A stretch of 49,118 bases of DNA from RGIG9041 sp045593905. Its GTDB lineage: Bacteria > Bacillota > Clostridia > Oscillospirales > QAKW01. Below, one piece after another: positions 7,431 to 14,372 of this stretch. The DNA lies in the NCBI GenBank assembly GCA_045593905.1, contig JAZNXL010000009.1, positions 1-49,118 on the forward strand, written 5' to 3'. Both the position numbers and the translations under genes were made by a program. The notes under the pieces were generated by a model that saw only the letters and a program-made list of their open reading frames with translations, made no database searches and was not told the DNA's origin. The number at the start of each line of letters is the position of its first letter. Positions within the stretch are counted from its first letter, which is position 1.

Positions 7431-8405
7431 ATGAAAGATTTTATCGTTGACCCCGCTACAAAATTTAATTTTGAGCCTGCAGAGTTTGTTCCTTTCAAGG
7501 ACAAAAAGGTTTGCGAATACGTTCGCAGCCTTAGTGGTACCGACCTTGAAAAGCGCGAAGACTGGTGGCACCCCGAGTTCACAGTTAAAGTTATGATGAA
7601 CCCCCACCCCGTTCTTATCGCAACACTTTTTGAGCGTCTTAAAGCCGCTTCAGAAGCAGGTCTTCCCTTTACCATGATTCTTGGTAACCCCGAGCCCGAC
7701 ACCTACATCCCCCTTGCACAGCTTATCAACTACTTTAAAGTTGACTGTTCAAAGGTACACCTCGTTGCTGAAGACGAGTGGGCTGACCAGGACGGCAACA
7801 TCGCTCCTATTACATACGAAGCAGGTTTTGCTCATTCAATGATTAAGTACTTATACTACCAAATCGACGAAAAACTTCGTATGCCTATGGAGAACGTTCA
7901 CTTCCCCACAAACCAAAACATTAAGCACTACTCACAAATTATTCAAGACATCACCGACGGCAAGGGTGCTGACATTGCTTCAACCTCACCCGGTTGGGCA
8001 GGTCATATGGCTTTTGTTGACCCCATTCCCGAATTCATCGGCAGCGGTGACATTGAAGAGTGGCTCAACCAACCCGCTCAAATCGTAACACTCCACCCCA
8101 TGACCATTATGCAAAACTCACTTAACGGTACATTCGGTCAATCAGGTGATATTGCAAACGTTCCGCCTAAGGCTGCTACAATCGGACCTGTAGACGTTAT
8201 GCGCGCAAGAGAAAGAATCGAAGTTCATGCACTTGCAACCTGCGGTACTTTCTCATCATGGCAGAGAATGATTTCACGTCTTTGCACACACGGTCCTATC
8301 ACACCCTACCTCCCCAGCTCAATGCTCCAAACCAAGAAAACTCAGGTTTACATCAGCGAAGAGCTTGCTGCTCCCTTCGAATGCTGGGAAAAAGTTGGTT
8401 ATTAA
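7431..8405 (+). CDS. NagB-like glucosamine-6-phosphate deaminase homologue, altered active site
   Basis: Divergent member (324 aa) of the NagB/RpiA/SugarP isomerase superfamily. The GlcN6P-deaminase DEY motif appears as AEDEW (113-117), followed by a lid helix TYEAGFAHSM. The catalytic loop DGHIAFNEP of NagB reads AGHMAFVDP (190-198): the histidine (H192) is kept, but the first Asp is Ala190 and the Glu is Asp197. NagB is about 240-270 aa; the extra length is at both ends, including an N-terminal stretch of about 55 residues. It has a strong AAGGAGATATACA leader before the ATG and ends at a bidirectional terminator. It probably deaminates or isomerises the product of the NagA-like enzyme, but on a different sugar. 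Confidence 0.75.
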   Translation: MKDFIVDPATKFNFEPAEFVPFKDKKVCEYVRSLSGTDLEKREDWWHPEFTVKVMMNPHPVLIATLFERLKAASEAGLPFTMILGNPEPDTYIPLAQLINYFKVDCSKVHLVAEDEWADQDGNIAPITYEAGFAHSMIKYLYYQIDEKLRMPMENVHFPTNQNIKHYSQIIQDITDGKGADIASTSPGWAGHMAFVDPIPEFIGSGDIEEWLNQPAQIVTLHPMTIMQNSLNGTFGQSGDIANVPPKAATIGPVDVMRARERIEVHALATCGTFSSWQRMISRLCTHGPITPYLPSSMLQTKKTQVYISEELAAPFECWEKVGY

Positions 8406-8412
8406 TCAAAAT

Positions 8413-8442
8413 AAAAAAAGACGGCTTAAAGCCGTCTTTTTT
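8413..8442. terminator. Bidirectional intrinsic terminator
   Basis: A GACGGCT/AGCCGTC stem flanked by an A-run and a T-run forms a hairpin with a U-tract on both strands. It lies between the convergent ends of the NagB-like gene (+) and the DUF554 gene (-) and serves both. Confidence 0.9.
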
Positions 8443-8445
8443 ATT

Positions 8446-9129
8446 TTATATAAACTGACAAATTATAACCGCAACAAACACGGCAGGTAACAGGTTTACC
8501 ACCTTAATTTTTGTAAGACCTAACATATTAAGACCAATTGCGACAATTAGCAGCGAGCCAACACAGGTGAGCTCGTTTACCACTGTTTCGGTAAGATACG
8601 GCGCTATAAAGGTTGATAAAAGCGAAAGCGAACCCTGATACAAAAACAACACCGCGCCCGAAAGCGCAACGCCTATACCGAGTGTTGTTGCCATTATTAA
8701 ACAAGCGACCGCGTCAACAACCGCCTTTGCATAAAACGAGCTGTGCTCACCGCGAATACCCGCATCCATAGCACCGGTGATTGCCCACGCGCCAACGCAA
8801 ATAAGAAGCGTTGCGGTTATAAACCCCTCGCCAAAGCTGCTGCTTGAATCTTTTACCAGCTTGCTTTGTAAAAATGCGCCAAAGCGGTTTAAGTGCTTGT
8901 CAATGTTAATGCCCTCGCCTATGAGTGCACCAGTAGCCATAGAAACAATTGTTATAACAGCGTTACTACCCGAAAGCGCACCGCTTATTCCAATAAATAT
9001 AATGCATAGCGCCATACCATGCATAACGGTATCGCAAATGCGTTTTGAAAGCTTTGATTTTATAATCGCGCCTAAAATTCCTGCCAAAACAACAGCCGCG
9101 CCGTTAACAAACGAGCCAAGTAATACCAT
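8446..9129 (-). CDS. DUF554 family membrane protein
   Basis: Polytopic inner-membrane protein of the DUF554 (YdfK/YqgA-type) family, about 227 aa. Family features are the N-terminal GSFVNGAAVVLAGILGA segment, ISGALSGSN, GALIGEGINID and long hydrophobic helices continuing to the C-terminus. I place the start at the ATG at 9129 because AAGGAG lies 7 bp upstream of it; the longer frame reaching 9159 adds only ten basic residues and has no ribosome site. The function is unknown; transport has been suggested for the family. It is monocistronic and convergent with the sugar operon. Confidence 0.85.
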   Translation of the reverse strand: MVLLGSFVNGAAVVLAGILGAIIKSKLSKRICDTVMHGMALCIIFIGISGALSGSNAVITIVSMATGALIGEGINIDKHLNRFGAFLQSKLVKDSSSSFGEGFITATLLICVGAWAITGAMDAGIRGEHSSFYAKAVVDAVACLIMATTLGIGVALSGAVLFLYQGSLSLLSTFIAPYLTETVVNELTCVGSLLIVAIGLNMLGLTKIKVVNLLPAVFVAVIICQFI

Positions 9130-9186
9130 ATCTAATCTCCTTTTTAAGTATTTTAGCACTCACCCCGCGTTGTTTCAAGATTTTTG

Positions 9187-9215
9187 TTGATTTTTATAAA
9201 AATATTAACTATAAT
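9187..9215 (+). promoter_or_regulatory. Putative sigma-A promoter for proS
   Basis: TTGATT (9187-9192), 17 bp, TATAAT (9210-9215), located 37 bp before the proS ATG. The leader is too short for a T-box. Confidence 0.6.
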
Positions 9216-9251
9216 ATATATTTAGTAAAAATATATTTTTTGGAGAGAAAA

Positions 9252-10688
9252 ATGGATAACAAAAAAATGGTAAACGACATCACATCAATGGATGAAGATT
9301 TTGCCAAATGGTACACAGATATTGTTAAAAAAGCCGAGCTTGTAGAGTATACAAGCGTTAAAGGTTGTATGGTAATTCGCCCCTATGCTTATGCAATCTG
9401 GGAGAATATCCAACGCCTGCTCGATAATATGTTCAAAGAAACAGGCCACGAAAATGTGTGTATGCCAATGTTCATACCCGAAAGCCTGCTCAATAAAGAA
9501 AAAGACCACGTTGAAGGCTTTGCGCCCGAGGTTGCTTGGGTAACATACGGTGGTAGCGAAAAGCTTGAAGAAAGACTTTGCGTGCGCCCTACATCAGAAA
9601 CACTCTTTTGTGAGCACTATGCAAATATTATTCACTCATACCGCGACCTTCCTAAGCTCTATAACCAATGGGTATCGGTAGTTCGTTGGGAAAAAACCAC
9701 ACGTCCCTTCCTTCGTTCACGTGAATTTTTATGGCAAGAGGGCCACACAATTCACGAAACCGCAGCCGAGGCTATTGAAGAAACAGAGCGTATGCTTAAC
9801 GTTTATACCCGTTTTTGTGAAGACTGCCTTGCAATGCCTGTAATTCAGGGCAAAAAGACCGAGTCTGACAAATTCGCAGGTGCAGTTTCAACCTATGCAA
9901 TCGAGGCACTTATGCACGACGGTAAGGCGCTTCAGGCAGGTACCTCTCACTACTTCGGCGACGGCTTTGCAAAAGCATTTAACATTACTTTCAGCGATAA
10001 AAACAACACCCAGTCATATCCGCATCAAACATCATGGGGCGTAACAACACGTCTTATCGGTGCAATCATTATGACTCACGGTGACGATAACGGACTTGTG
10101 CTACCCCCTGCCGTTGCACCTATTCAAGCAATTATTATTCCTATTGCTGCACACAAGGGCGGCGTAATTGAAAAAGCAAAAGAGCTCGAAGCTCGCCTTA
10201 AAGGTAAGTTCAGAGTTAAAACTGACGAAAGCGACAACACACCCGGTTGGAAGTTTGCTCAATACGAAATGAAGGGCGTACCCGTTAGAATTGAAATGGG
10301 CCCGAGAGATATTGAAAACGGCGAGTGCGTACTCGTAACCCGTCACAACCGCGAAAAGACTGTTGTAAAGCTTGAGGATATTGAAACAGTACTCGAGCAA
10401 AAGCTTAAAGAAGTACACGACGGCATTTATAACAAGGCTCTCGAAAACCGCGAAAAACGCACCTACGACTGCACAACAATCGACGAGATTGTAAAGATGC
10501 TCGAAACAAACGGCGACGGCTTTGTACGCGCTATGTGGTGCGGCGACGAGGCTTGCGAAGACGCTGTTAAAGAACAGACAGGCGCAGGCTCACGTTGTAT
10601 CCCGCTTGAGCAAAAAGAAATTTCAGACAAATGCGTTTGCTGCGGCAAACCCGCAAAGCACATGGTACTCTGGGGCAAAGCTTATTAA
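9252..10688 (+). CDS. proS: Prolyl-tRNA synthetase, type 3 (archaeal/eukaryotic-like)
   Basis: Charges tRNA-Pro with proline. At about 478 aa, and lacking the bacterial-type editing insertion between class II motifs 2 and 3, it is the short archaeal/eukaryotic-like ProS found in many Clostridia and Mycoplasma. Class II signatures include the CVRPTSETLF block, VVRWEKTTRPFLRSREFLWQ (motif 2 region) and a C-terminal zinc-binding-like CVCCGKP segment. I start it at ATG 9252, preceded by GGAGAG; an in-frame TTG at 9240 lies inside that ribosome site. It has its own promoter and terminator. Confidence 0.95.
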   Translation: MDNKKMVNDITSMDEDFAKWYTDIVKKAELVEYTSVKGCMVIRPYAYAIWENIQRLLDNMFKETGHENVCMPMFIPESLLNKEKDHVEGFAPEVAWVTYGGSEKLEERLCVRPTSETLFCEHYANIIHSYRDLPKLYNQWVSVVRWEKTTRPFLRSREFLWQEGHTIHETAAEAIEETERMLNVYTRFCEDCLAMPVIQGKKTESDKFAGAVSTYAIEALMHDGKALQAGTSHYFGDGFAKAFNITFSDKNNTQSYPHQTSWGVTTRLIGAIIMTHGDDNGLVLPPAVAPIQAIIIPIAAHKGGVIEKAKELEARLKGKFRVKTDESDNTPGWKFAQYEMKGVPVRIEMGPRDIENGECVLVTRHNREKTVVKLEDIETVLEQKLKEVHDGIYNKALENREKRTYDCTTIDEIVKMLETNGDGFVRAMWCGDEACEDAVKEQTGAGSRCIPLEQKEISDKCVCCGKPAKHMVLWGKAY

Positions 10689-10731
10689 AATTTGTAAGTA
10701 ATAAGTAAAAAGTAATAGTGAATAGACAACG

Positions 10732-10758
10732 AAAAAACTCGGCAAAGCCGAGTTTTTT
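10732..10758 (+). terminator. Terminator of proS
   Basis: A 12-bp stem (AAAAAACTCGGC / GCCGAGTTTTTT) with an AAA loop and U-tract, 44 bp after the proS stop. Confidence 0.9.
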
Positions 10759-10778
10759 TACAATTGTAGGTGAAGAAT

Positions 10779-10991
10779 ATGAAAAAAGTATTATCACAGC
10801 GACTTAAAGAATTACGAAAAGAGCACAAGCTGACACAAGCGCAAATTGCAATTTATTGCGACATAACCGAAAAAGCGTATCAGAATTATGAATTAATGAC
10901 AAGAGAGCCAAAACTCGAAATTTTGTTACGAATTGCCGATTACTATGATGTGTCACTCGACTATCTTGTAGGCAGAACAAACCAAAAATAA
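10779..10991 (+). CDS. Small XRE-family HTH regulator
   Basis: A 70-aa protein that is almost entirely one Cro/C1-type helix-turn-helix domain: LSQRLKELRKEHKLTQAQIA, then the recognition-helix region with YQNYE, and a closing LLRIADYYDVSLDYLVGR typical of this family. ATG 10779 has AGGTGA upstream; an in-frame GTG at 10770 lies within that site. There is no fused effector domain, and it is enclosed between two terminators as a single-gene unit, so its targets cannot be inferred from context. Confidence 0.88.
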   Translation: MKKVLSQRLKELRKEHKLTQAQIAIYCDITEKAYQNYELMTREPKLEILLRIADYYDVSLDYLVGRTNQK

Positions 10992-11016
10992 AACACGACC
11001 TTTACGGTCGTGTTTT
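10990..11016. terminator. Bidirectional terminator between XRE gene and hemolysin III gene
   Basis: An 11-bp stem AAAACACGACC / GGTCGTGTTTT with a TTTAC loop and T-runs on both strands, between convergent gene ends. Confidence 0.9.
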
Positions 11017-11017
11017 T

Positions 11018-11689
11018 TTATAAGATATATCCTATTATACATATATACTGCAGCAAGCTGCCGAGCACTACAAACAGATGGAATATGCTGTGCATATATC
11101 TGCACTTTTTACCAAAGCCGTAAAGCACCGCGCCGACTGTGTACGAAATACCGCCGGCAAGAAGATAAGCAAAGCCTGTTTGCGATATTGCGCGCATTGC
11201 AATTGGTGCGGCAATAACAATACACCAGCCCATACCGATATAACAAATCATTGAAAGCACTGCGTATTTTTTAAGGTCGATTGCGGTAAATACCGCCGCG
11301 AATGCGGCAAGTCCCCATACAATACCAAAAAGTGTCCACGCCCACGCGGGTGACTCTTTTCTTATGGCGCAAAACAAAATCGGCGTGTACGTTCCGCCTA
11401 TTAAAAAGTATATTGTACAGTGGTCAAGCACCTGTAATACCTTTTTGGCAAAAACGTGGGTTACTCCGTGATATACGCTTGACATTGTATAAAGTATAAT
11501 GAGTGACGCGCCGTAAATTGCCGAGCCGACAATACCCCAGCCGTCACCCTTTAGTGCTGATACTATTACGCACGAAATAAGCGCAATAACACCAAGTCCG
11601 CCGCCTACAATGTGCGAAACCATATTAAAAATTTCTTCGCCCTTTGTGTAATCGGGCAAGCTTCTGTCTTTAAGTTTTGTTCGTGTCAT
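11018..11689 (-). CDS. Hemolysin III / TrhA (YqfA) family membrane protein
   Basis: Seven-helix membrane protein of the PAQR-like hemolysin III family (223 aa). Recognisable parts are NMVSHIVGGGLGVIAL, the YHGVTH histidine motif, LDHCTIYFLIGGTYTPI and the C-terminal HSIFHLFVVLGS, which together hold the conserved metal-binding histidines. The family is linked to membrane-lipid homeostasis; haemolysis is a historical label. AAGGAG lies 9 bp before the ATG. A promoter candidate is TTGAGT (11742-11737), 18 bp, TAAAAT (11718-11713). It is monocistronic. Confidence 0.9.
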   Translation of the reverse strand: MTRTKLKDRSLPDYTKGEEIFNMVSHIVGGGLGVIALISCVIVSALKGDGWGIVGSAIYGASLIILYTMSSVYHGVTHVFAKKVLQVLDHCTIYFLIGGTYTPILFCAIRKESPAWAWTLFGIVWGLAAFAAVFTAIDLKKYAVLSMICYIGMGWCIVIAAPIAMRAISQTGFAYLLAGGISYTVGAVLYGFGKKCRYMHSIFHLFVVLGSLLQYICIIGYIL

Positions 11690-11712
11690 AAGTCTTTTCT
11701 CCTTTTAGCAAT

Positions 11713-11742
11713 ATTTTACCGCAAGGTAAGTTAAATACTCAA
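11713..11742 (-). promoter_or_regulatory. Putative promoter of the hemolysin III gene
   Basis: Minus-strand TTGAGT, an 18-bp spacer and TAAAAT, ending about 23 bp before the ATG. Confidence 0.45.
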
Positions 11743-11750
11743 CCTACTTG

Positions 11751-11809
11751 ATAAAACACTGACTATACTAAAAAAATCGGGCAGTAGAAAATAAAACACT
11801 TACTCTACT
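11751..11809 (+). repeat. Imperfect 19-bp direct repeat spaced by 40 bp
   Basis: Copies at 11751-11769 and 11791-11809 share 17 of 19 bases (ATAAAACACT followed by KACTMTACT). The second copy also forms the left arm of the hairpin at 11793-11830. It lies between the divergent hemolysin III and BNR genes, where an operator could be expected. Confidence 0.6.
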
Positions 11810-11830
11810 CACGGTAGAATAAGTGTTTTT
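11793..11830. terminator. Hairpin upstream of the BNR/sialidase-like gene
   Basis: A 10-bp stem AAAACACTTA / TAAGTGTTTT continues inward with TCTA/TAGA and is followed by a T-run. No gene ends here, so it may insulate the downstream promoter (TTGATT at 11842, TACCAT at 11865) or be a remnant. It resembles the hairpin at 13003-13034. Confidence 0.55.
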
Positions 11831-11841
11831 ATTTAAAAATA

Positions 11842-11870
11842 TTGATTTACTCGCAAAGTAGTGATACCAT
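11842..11870 (+). promoter_or_regulatory. Putative promoter of the BNR/sialidase-like gene
   Basis: TTGATT (11842-11847), 17 bp, TACCAT (11865-11870), 27 bp before the ATG, just after the upstream hairpin. Each hexamer matches consensus at 4 of 6 positions. Confidence 0.4.
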
Positions 11871-11897
11871 AAAAACAAAAAACTCAAGGCGGCAATT

Positions 11898-12998
11898 ATG
11901 AAAAGACTTGAAACAACCATAATATACCAAAACCCTATGCCACAGCTTTGCAGCAGACAAGCGATGTTTCCTTGCCTTTGCAAATGTTCTGACAAAAAAA
12001 TTGCAGCAGTTTTTGCAATTGGCGAGGCTTTTGAAAGCGTTGACCTTACAAGCTACATATCGTTTAGCGAGGATGACGGCAAAAGCTGGACCGAGCCTGT
12101 ACAAATGTTTGATAAAAACCAATTTGACAGACCCTTCTCTGACTGTTGCAAGGCGGTAAAACTACCTGACGGCAGGCTTATGGCAATGGGCTATGCTTTT
12201 TGGCGTGATAATAAAGACTTGCCTATGGGCAACGCACAAACAGGCGGGTTGCTCGATGATTTTGTGTTTTATTCAACATCGCAAGATGACGGTAAAAGCT
12301 GGACAAAGCCACAAGAAATAAAATGCTATTGGGGCGGGCACGTTGAAGCATCGGCACCTATAACCGTTTTAAAAGACGGTACATTAATAACCCCCATTAC
12401 AGGCTTTCCTGATTGGCAAGGTAAAATGCACGGCGAACAATGCGGACGCGCGCTTTGCTCAAATGACGGCGGACAAACGTGGCAAGACTTGTCGGTTTGT
12501 ATGCAGTTTGACAAAAATATCACCTGTTACGAGCAACGCATCTGTCAGCTTGAAAGCGGTGTTATTGTTAATATTGGTTGGAACGAAAACGTTGATACAG
12601 GCGAGCGTCTTGCAAACCATTTTACCTATTCACTTGATAACGGAAAAACCTGGACCTACCCACAAAGCACAGGTGTTTTTGGTCAGGCATCGTCACTTTG
12701 CGCATTAGGCGGCGAAAAGCTTTTAGCTATTCACTCTATCAGGCGCGATACCCAAAGACCCGGCATATACGGATATATAGTAGATTTTTCTAACAAGAAA
12801 TGGGATATTATTTCAAAAGAAATTTTATGGGAGCCAAATACGCCCGTTGTAAAAGATAATAAAATGGCCGAAATATTTGCTTACCTCAAATTCGGGCAAC
12901 CGAGTGCCATTAAGCTTAATGACGATACTTTGCTAATGACACATTGGTACTGCGAGCAAGGGGAATATAAAATTGCCTTAACAACAATTAAAATATAA
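11898..12998 (+). CDS. Cytosolic BNR-repeat / sialidase-fold protein
   Basis: A 366-aa six-bladed propeller candidate with four Asp-box (BNR) motifs: SEDDGKSW, SQDDGKSW, SNDGGQTW and SLDNGKTW. The layout resembles GH33-type sialidases, but no signal peptide is present and the N-terminal FRIP-like arginine motif is not clear, so sialic-acid hydrolysis should not be assumed. An AAGGCGG site precedes the ATG. It is a single-gene unit framed by two related hairpins. It could be a glycosidase for an imported oligosaccharide or a non-enzymatic binding protein. A second BNR protein lies at 47708-48775. Confidence 0.78.
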   Translation: MKRLETTIIYQNPMPQLCSRQAMFPCLCKCSDKKIAAVFAIGEAFESVDLTSYISFSEDDGKSWTEPVQMFDKNQFDRPFSDCCKAVKLPDGRLMAMGYAFWRDNKDLPMGNAQTGGLLDDFVFYSTSQDDGKSWTKPQEIKCYWGGHVEASAPITVLKDGTLITPITGFPDWQGKMHGEQCGRALCSNDGGQTWQDLSVCMQFDKNITCYEQRICQLESGVIVNIGWNENVDTGERLANHFTYSLDNGKTWTYPQSTGVFGQASSLCALGGEKLLAIHSIRRDTQRPGIYGYIVDFSNKKWDIISKEILWEPNTPVVKDNKMAEIFAYLKFGQPSAIKLNDDTLLMTHWYCEQGEYKIALTTIKI

Positions 12999-13002
12999 AA
13001 AC

Positions 13003-13034
13003 AAACGCTTATTCTACTAAAAGAATAAGCGTTT
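13003..13034. terminator. Bidirectional terminator shared by the BNR gene and the MATE gene
   Basis: A perfect 13-bp stem AAACGCTTATTCT / AGAATAAGCGTTT with a 6-nt loop and U-tract. The right arm covers the last codons of the convergent MATE gene, whose stop lies in the loop. Its sequence resembles the hairpin at 11793-11830. Confidence 0.88.
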
Positions 13035-14372
13035 TTTAAATGAATTTATTGTGTAAAGTGCAAACATTAAAAACAAAAACAAATTATGCGCAATCATACA
13101 CGCCCACGCCGATATAAGCCCCATATCAAAAAGCGAGATACAAATCAGCGTACCTACAATGCGTATACCCCACATACCGATTATGTTAAACACAAACGGT
13201 GCCTTGGTGTTGCCAAGACCTTGAAGCATACCCTCGAGCACTATCGACACGCCATAAAACGGCTCTGAAAGCGCAACCATTTTTAAAACGGTTGCGCCAA
13301 GCGCAATTACCGCTCCGCTTGTAGAAAAGAGTGACACAAGCGGTTTTGCAAACACAAACAAAAGTCCGCCCGAAATCACCATAAGCGCCGTTTCAATAGC
13401 CACAATGGTTTTGCAGTTTGATTTTAGCATTTTTTCGTCTTTTGCGCCGTATGCGTTACCCGCAAGCGTTGCCGATGCAGTCTGCATACCGTAACCGGGG
13501 ATATAAAACACCGACTCGACTGTGTTTGCTATTGTGTGCGCGGCAGTTGAAACTGCGCCCAGCGAGTTTATCATAGAAGCAAATGCAACGTAGCCAAGAG
13601 ATGTTGCAAACCTTTGAAGCATATTTGGTATTGCAACCTTTAAACACGGCTTCAGCACCGTTTTATCAGGCTTTATAGAATAGCCTTTTGGTGATATTGT
13701 TTTATGATAAAACAGTTTGACTGTAATTATCACACCGCCGAGCGCGAACGCAATCGCGCTTGCAACAGCGGCGCCTGTAACACCTAACCCTGCACCAAAA
13801 ACTGTTATGCCTTTCACTACACGCGTAGGGTAAATTAACAAAAAGTTAAGTACAACATTTGTAATGTTTACAAAAACACCAACCTGCATTGGCGTTTTGC
13901 TGTCACCCGCCGCTCTAAGAACGGTACCAAATACGGTAGATGCCGTTCGCGGCAGCATTGGCAGGTACAAAATAAAAAAGTATTTTGCGGCAGTTTTTCT
14001 TATTGGTTTTGAAACCTGCATAAGCGTGGGTACAACACCCGACATCGAAAGAGTGAGCAGTGTAAACAGCGCTCCTGTTACAAGCACCGCAAACACGCTC
14101 TGCGCCGATGCTTTTTTTGCGCTGTCGTTATCGCCCGCGCCGAGTGCTTTTGCAATATACGCCAAAAACCCGATTGAAAGCGCCGATATACTGCTGCCCA
14201 CAAGCCAGTTTACCGTTGTAGTAGAACCCACCGCCGCCGTTGCGTTTGTACCGAGCGAGCCAACCATTGCAGTATCAATATACTGCACCGCCGTTTGTAA
14301 AAGCTGCTCAAGCATGGTAGGCCACGCAAGTGCCATTATTATTTTTATGCTTGTTTTATTGTTCATCAGCAT
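13017..14372 (-). CDS. MATE family efflux transporter
   Basis: A roughly 450-aa, 12-helix multidrug/toxin extruder of the NorM/DinF superfamily. Typical segments are MALAWPTMLEQLLQTAVQYIDTAMVG near the N-terminus, FVNITNVVLNFLLIYP before the central loop, and a second bundle repeating the pattern. The start is uncertain: ATG at 14372 or 14366, both overlapping the end of the ABC exporter gene, so translation is probably coupled. It is the last gene of the leftward spoIVF-radical SAM-exporter run. The substrate is unknown. Confidence 0.9.
   Translation of the reverse strand: MLMNNKTSIKIIMALAWPTMLEQLLQTAVQYIDTAMVGSLGTNATAAVGSTTTVNWLVGSSISALSIGFLAYIAKALGAGDNDSAKKASAQSVFAVLVTGALFTLLTLSMSGVVPTLMQVSKPIRKTAAKYFFILYLPMLPRTASTVFGTVLRAAGDSKTPMQVGVFVNITNVVLNFLLIYPTRVVKGITVFGAGLGVTGAAVASAIAFALGGVIITVKLFYHKTISPKGYSIKPDKTVLKPCLKVAIPNMLQRFATSLGYVAFASMINSLGAVSTAAHTIANTVESVFYIPGYGMQTASATLAGNAYGAKDEKMLKSNCKTIVAIETALMVISGGLLFVFAKPLVSLFSTSGAVIALGATVLKMVALSEPFYGVSIVLEGMLQGLGNTKAPFVFNIIGMWGIRIVGTLICISLFDMGLISAWACMIAHNLFLFLMFALYTINSFKKRLFF

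Noticed and set aside
7274..7702. 142-codon minus-strand frame across the CBM9-like and NagB-like genes
   Set aside because: It is antisense to two well-supported genes, and its codon pattern is explained by them.
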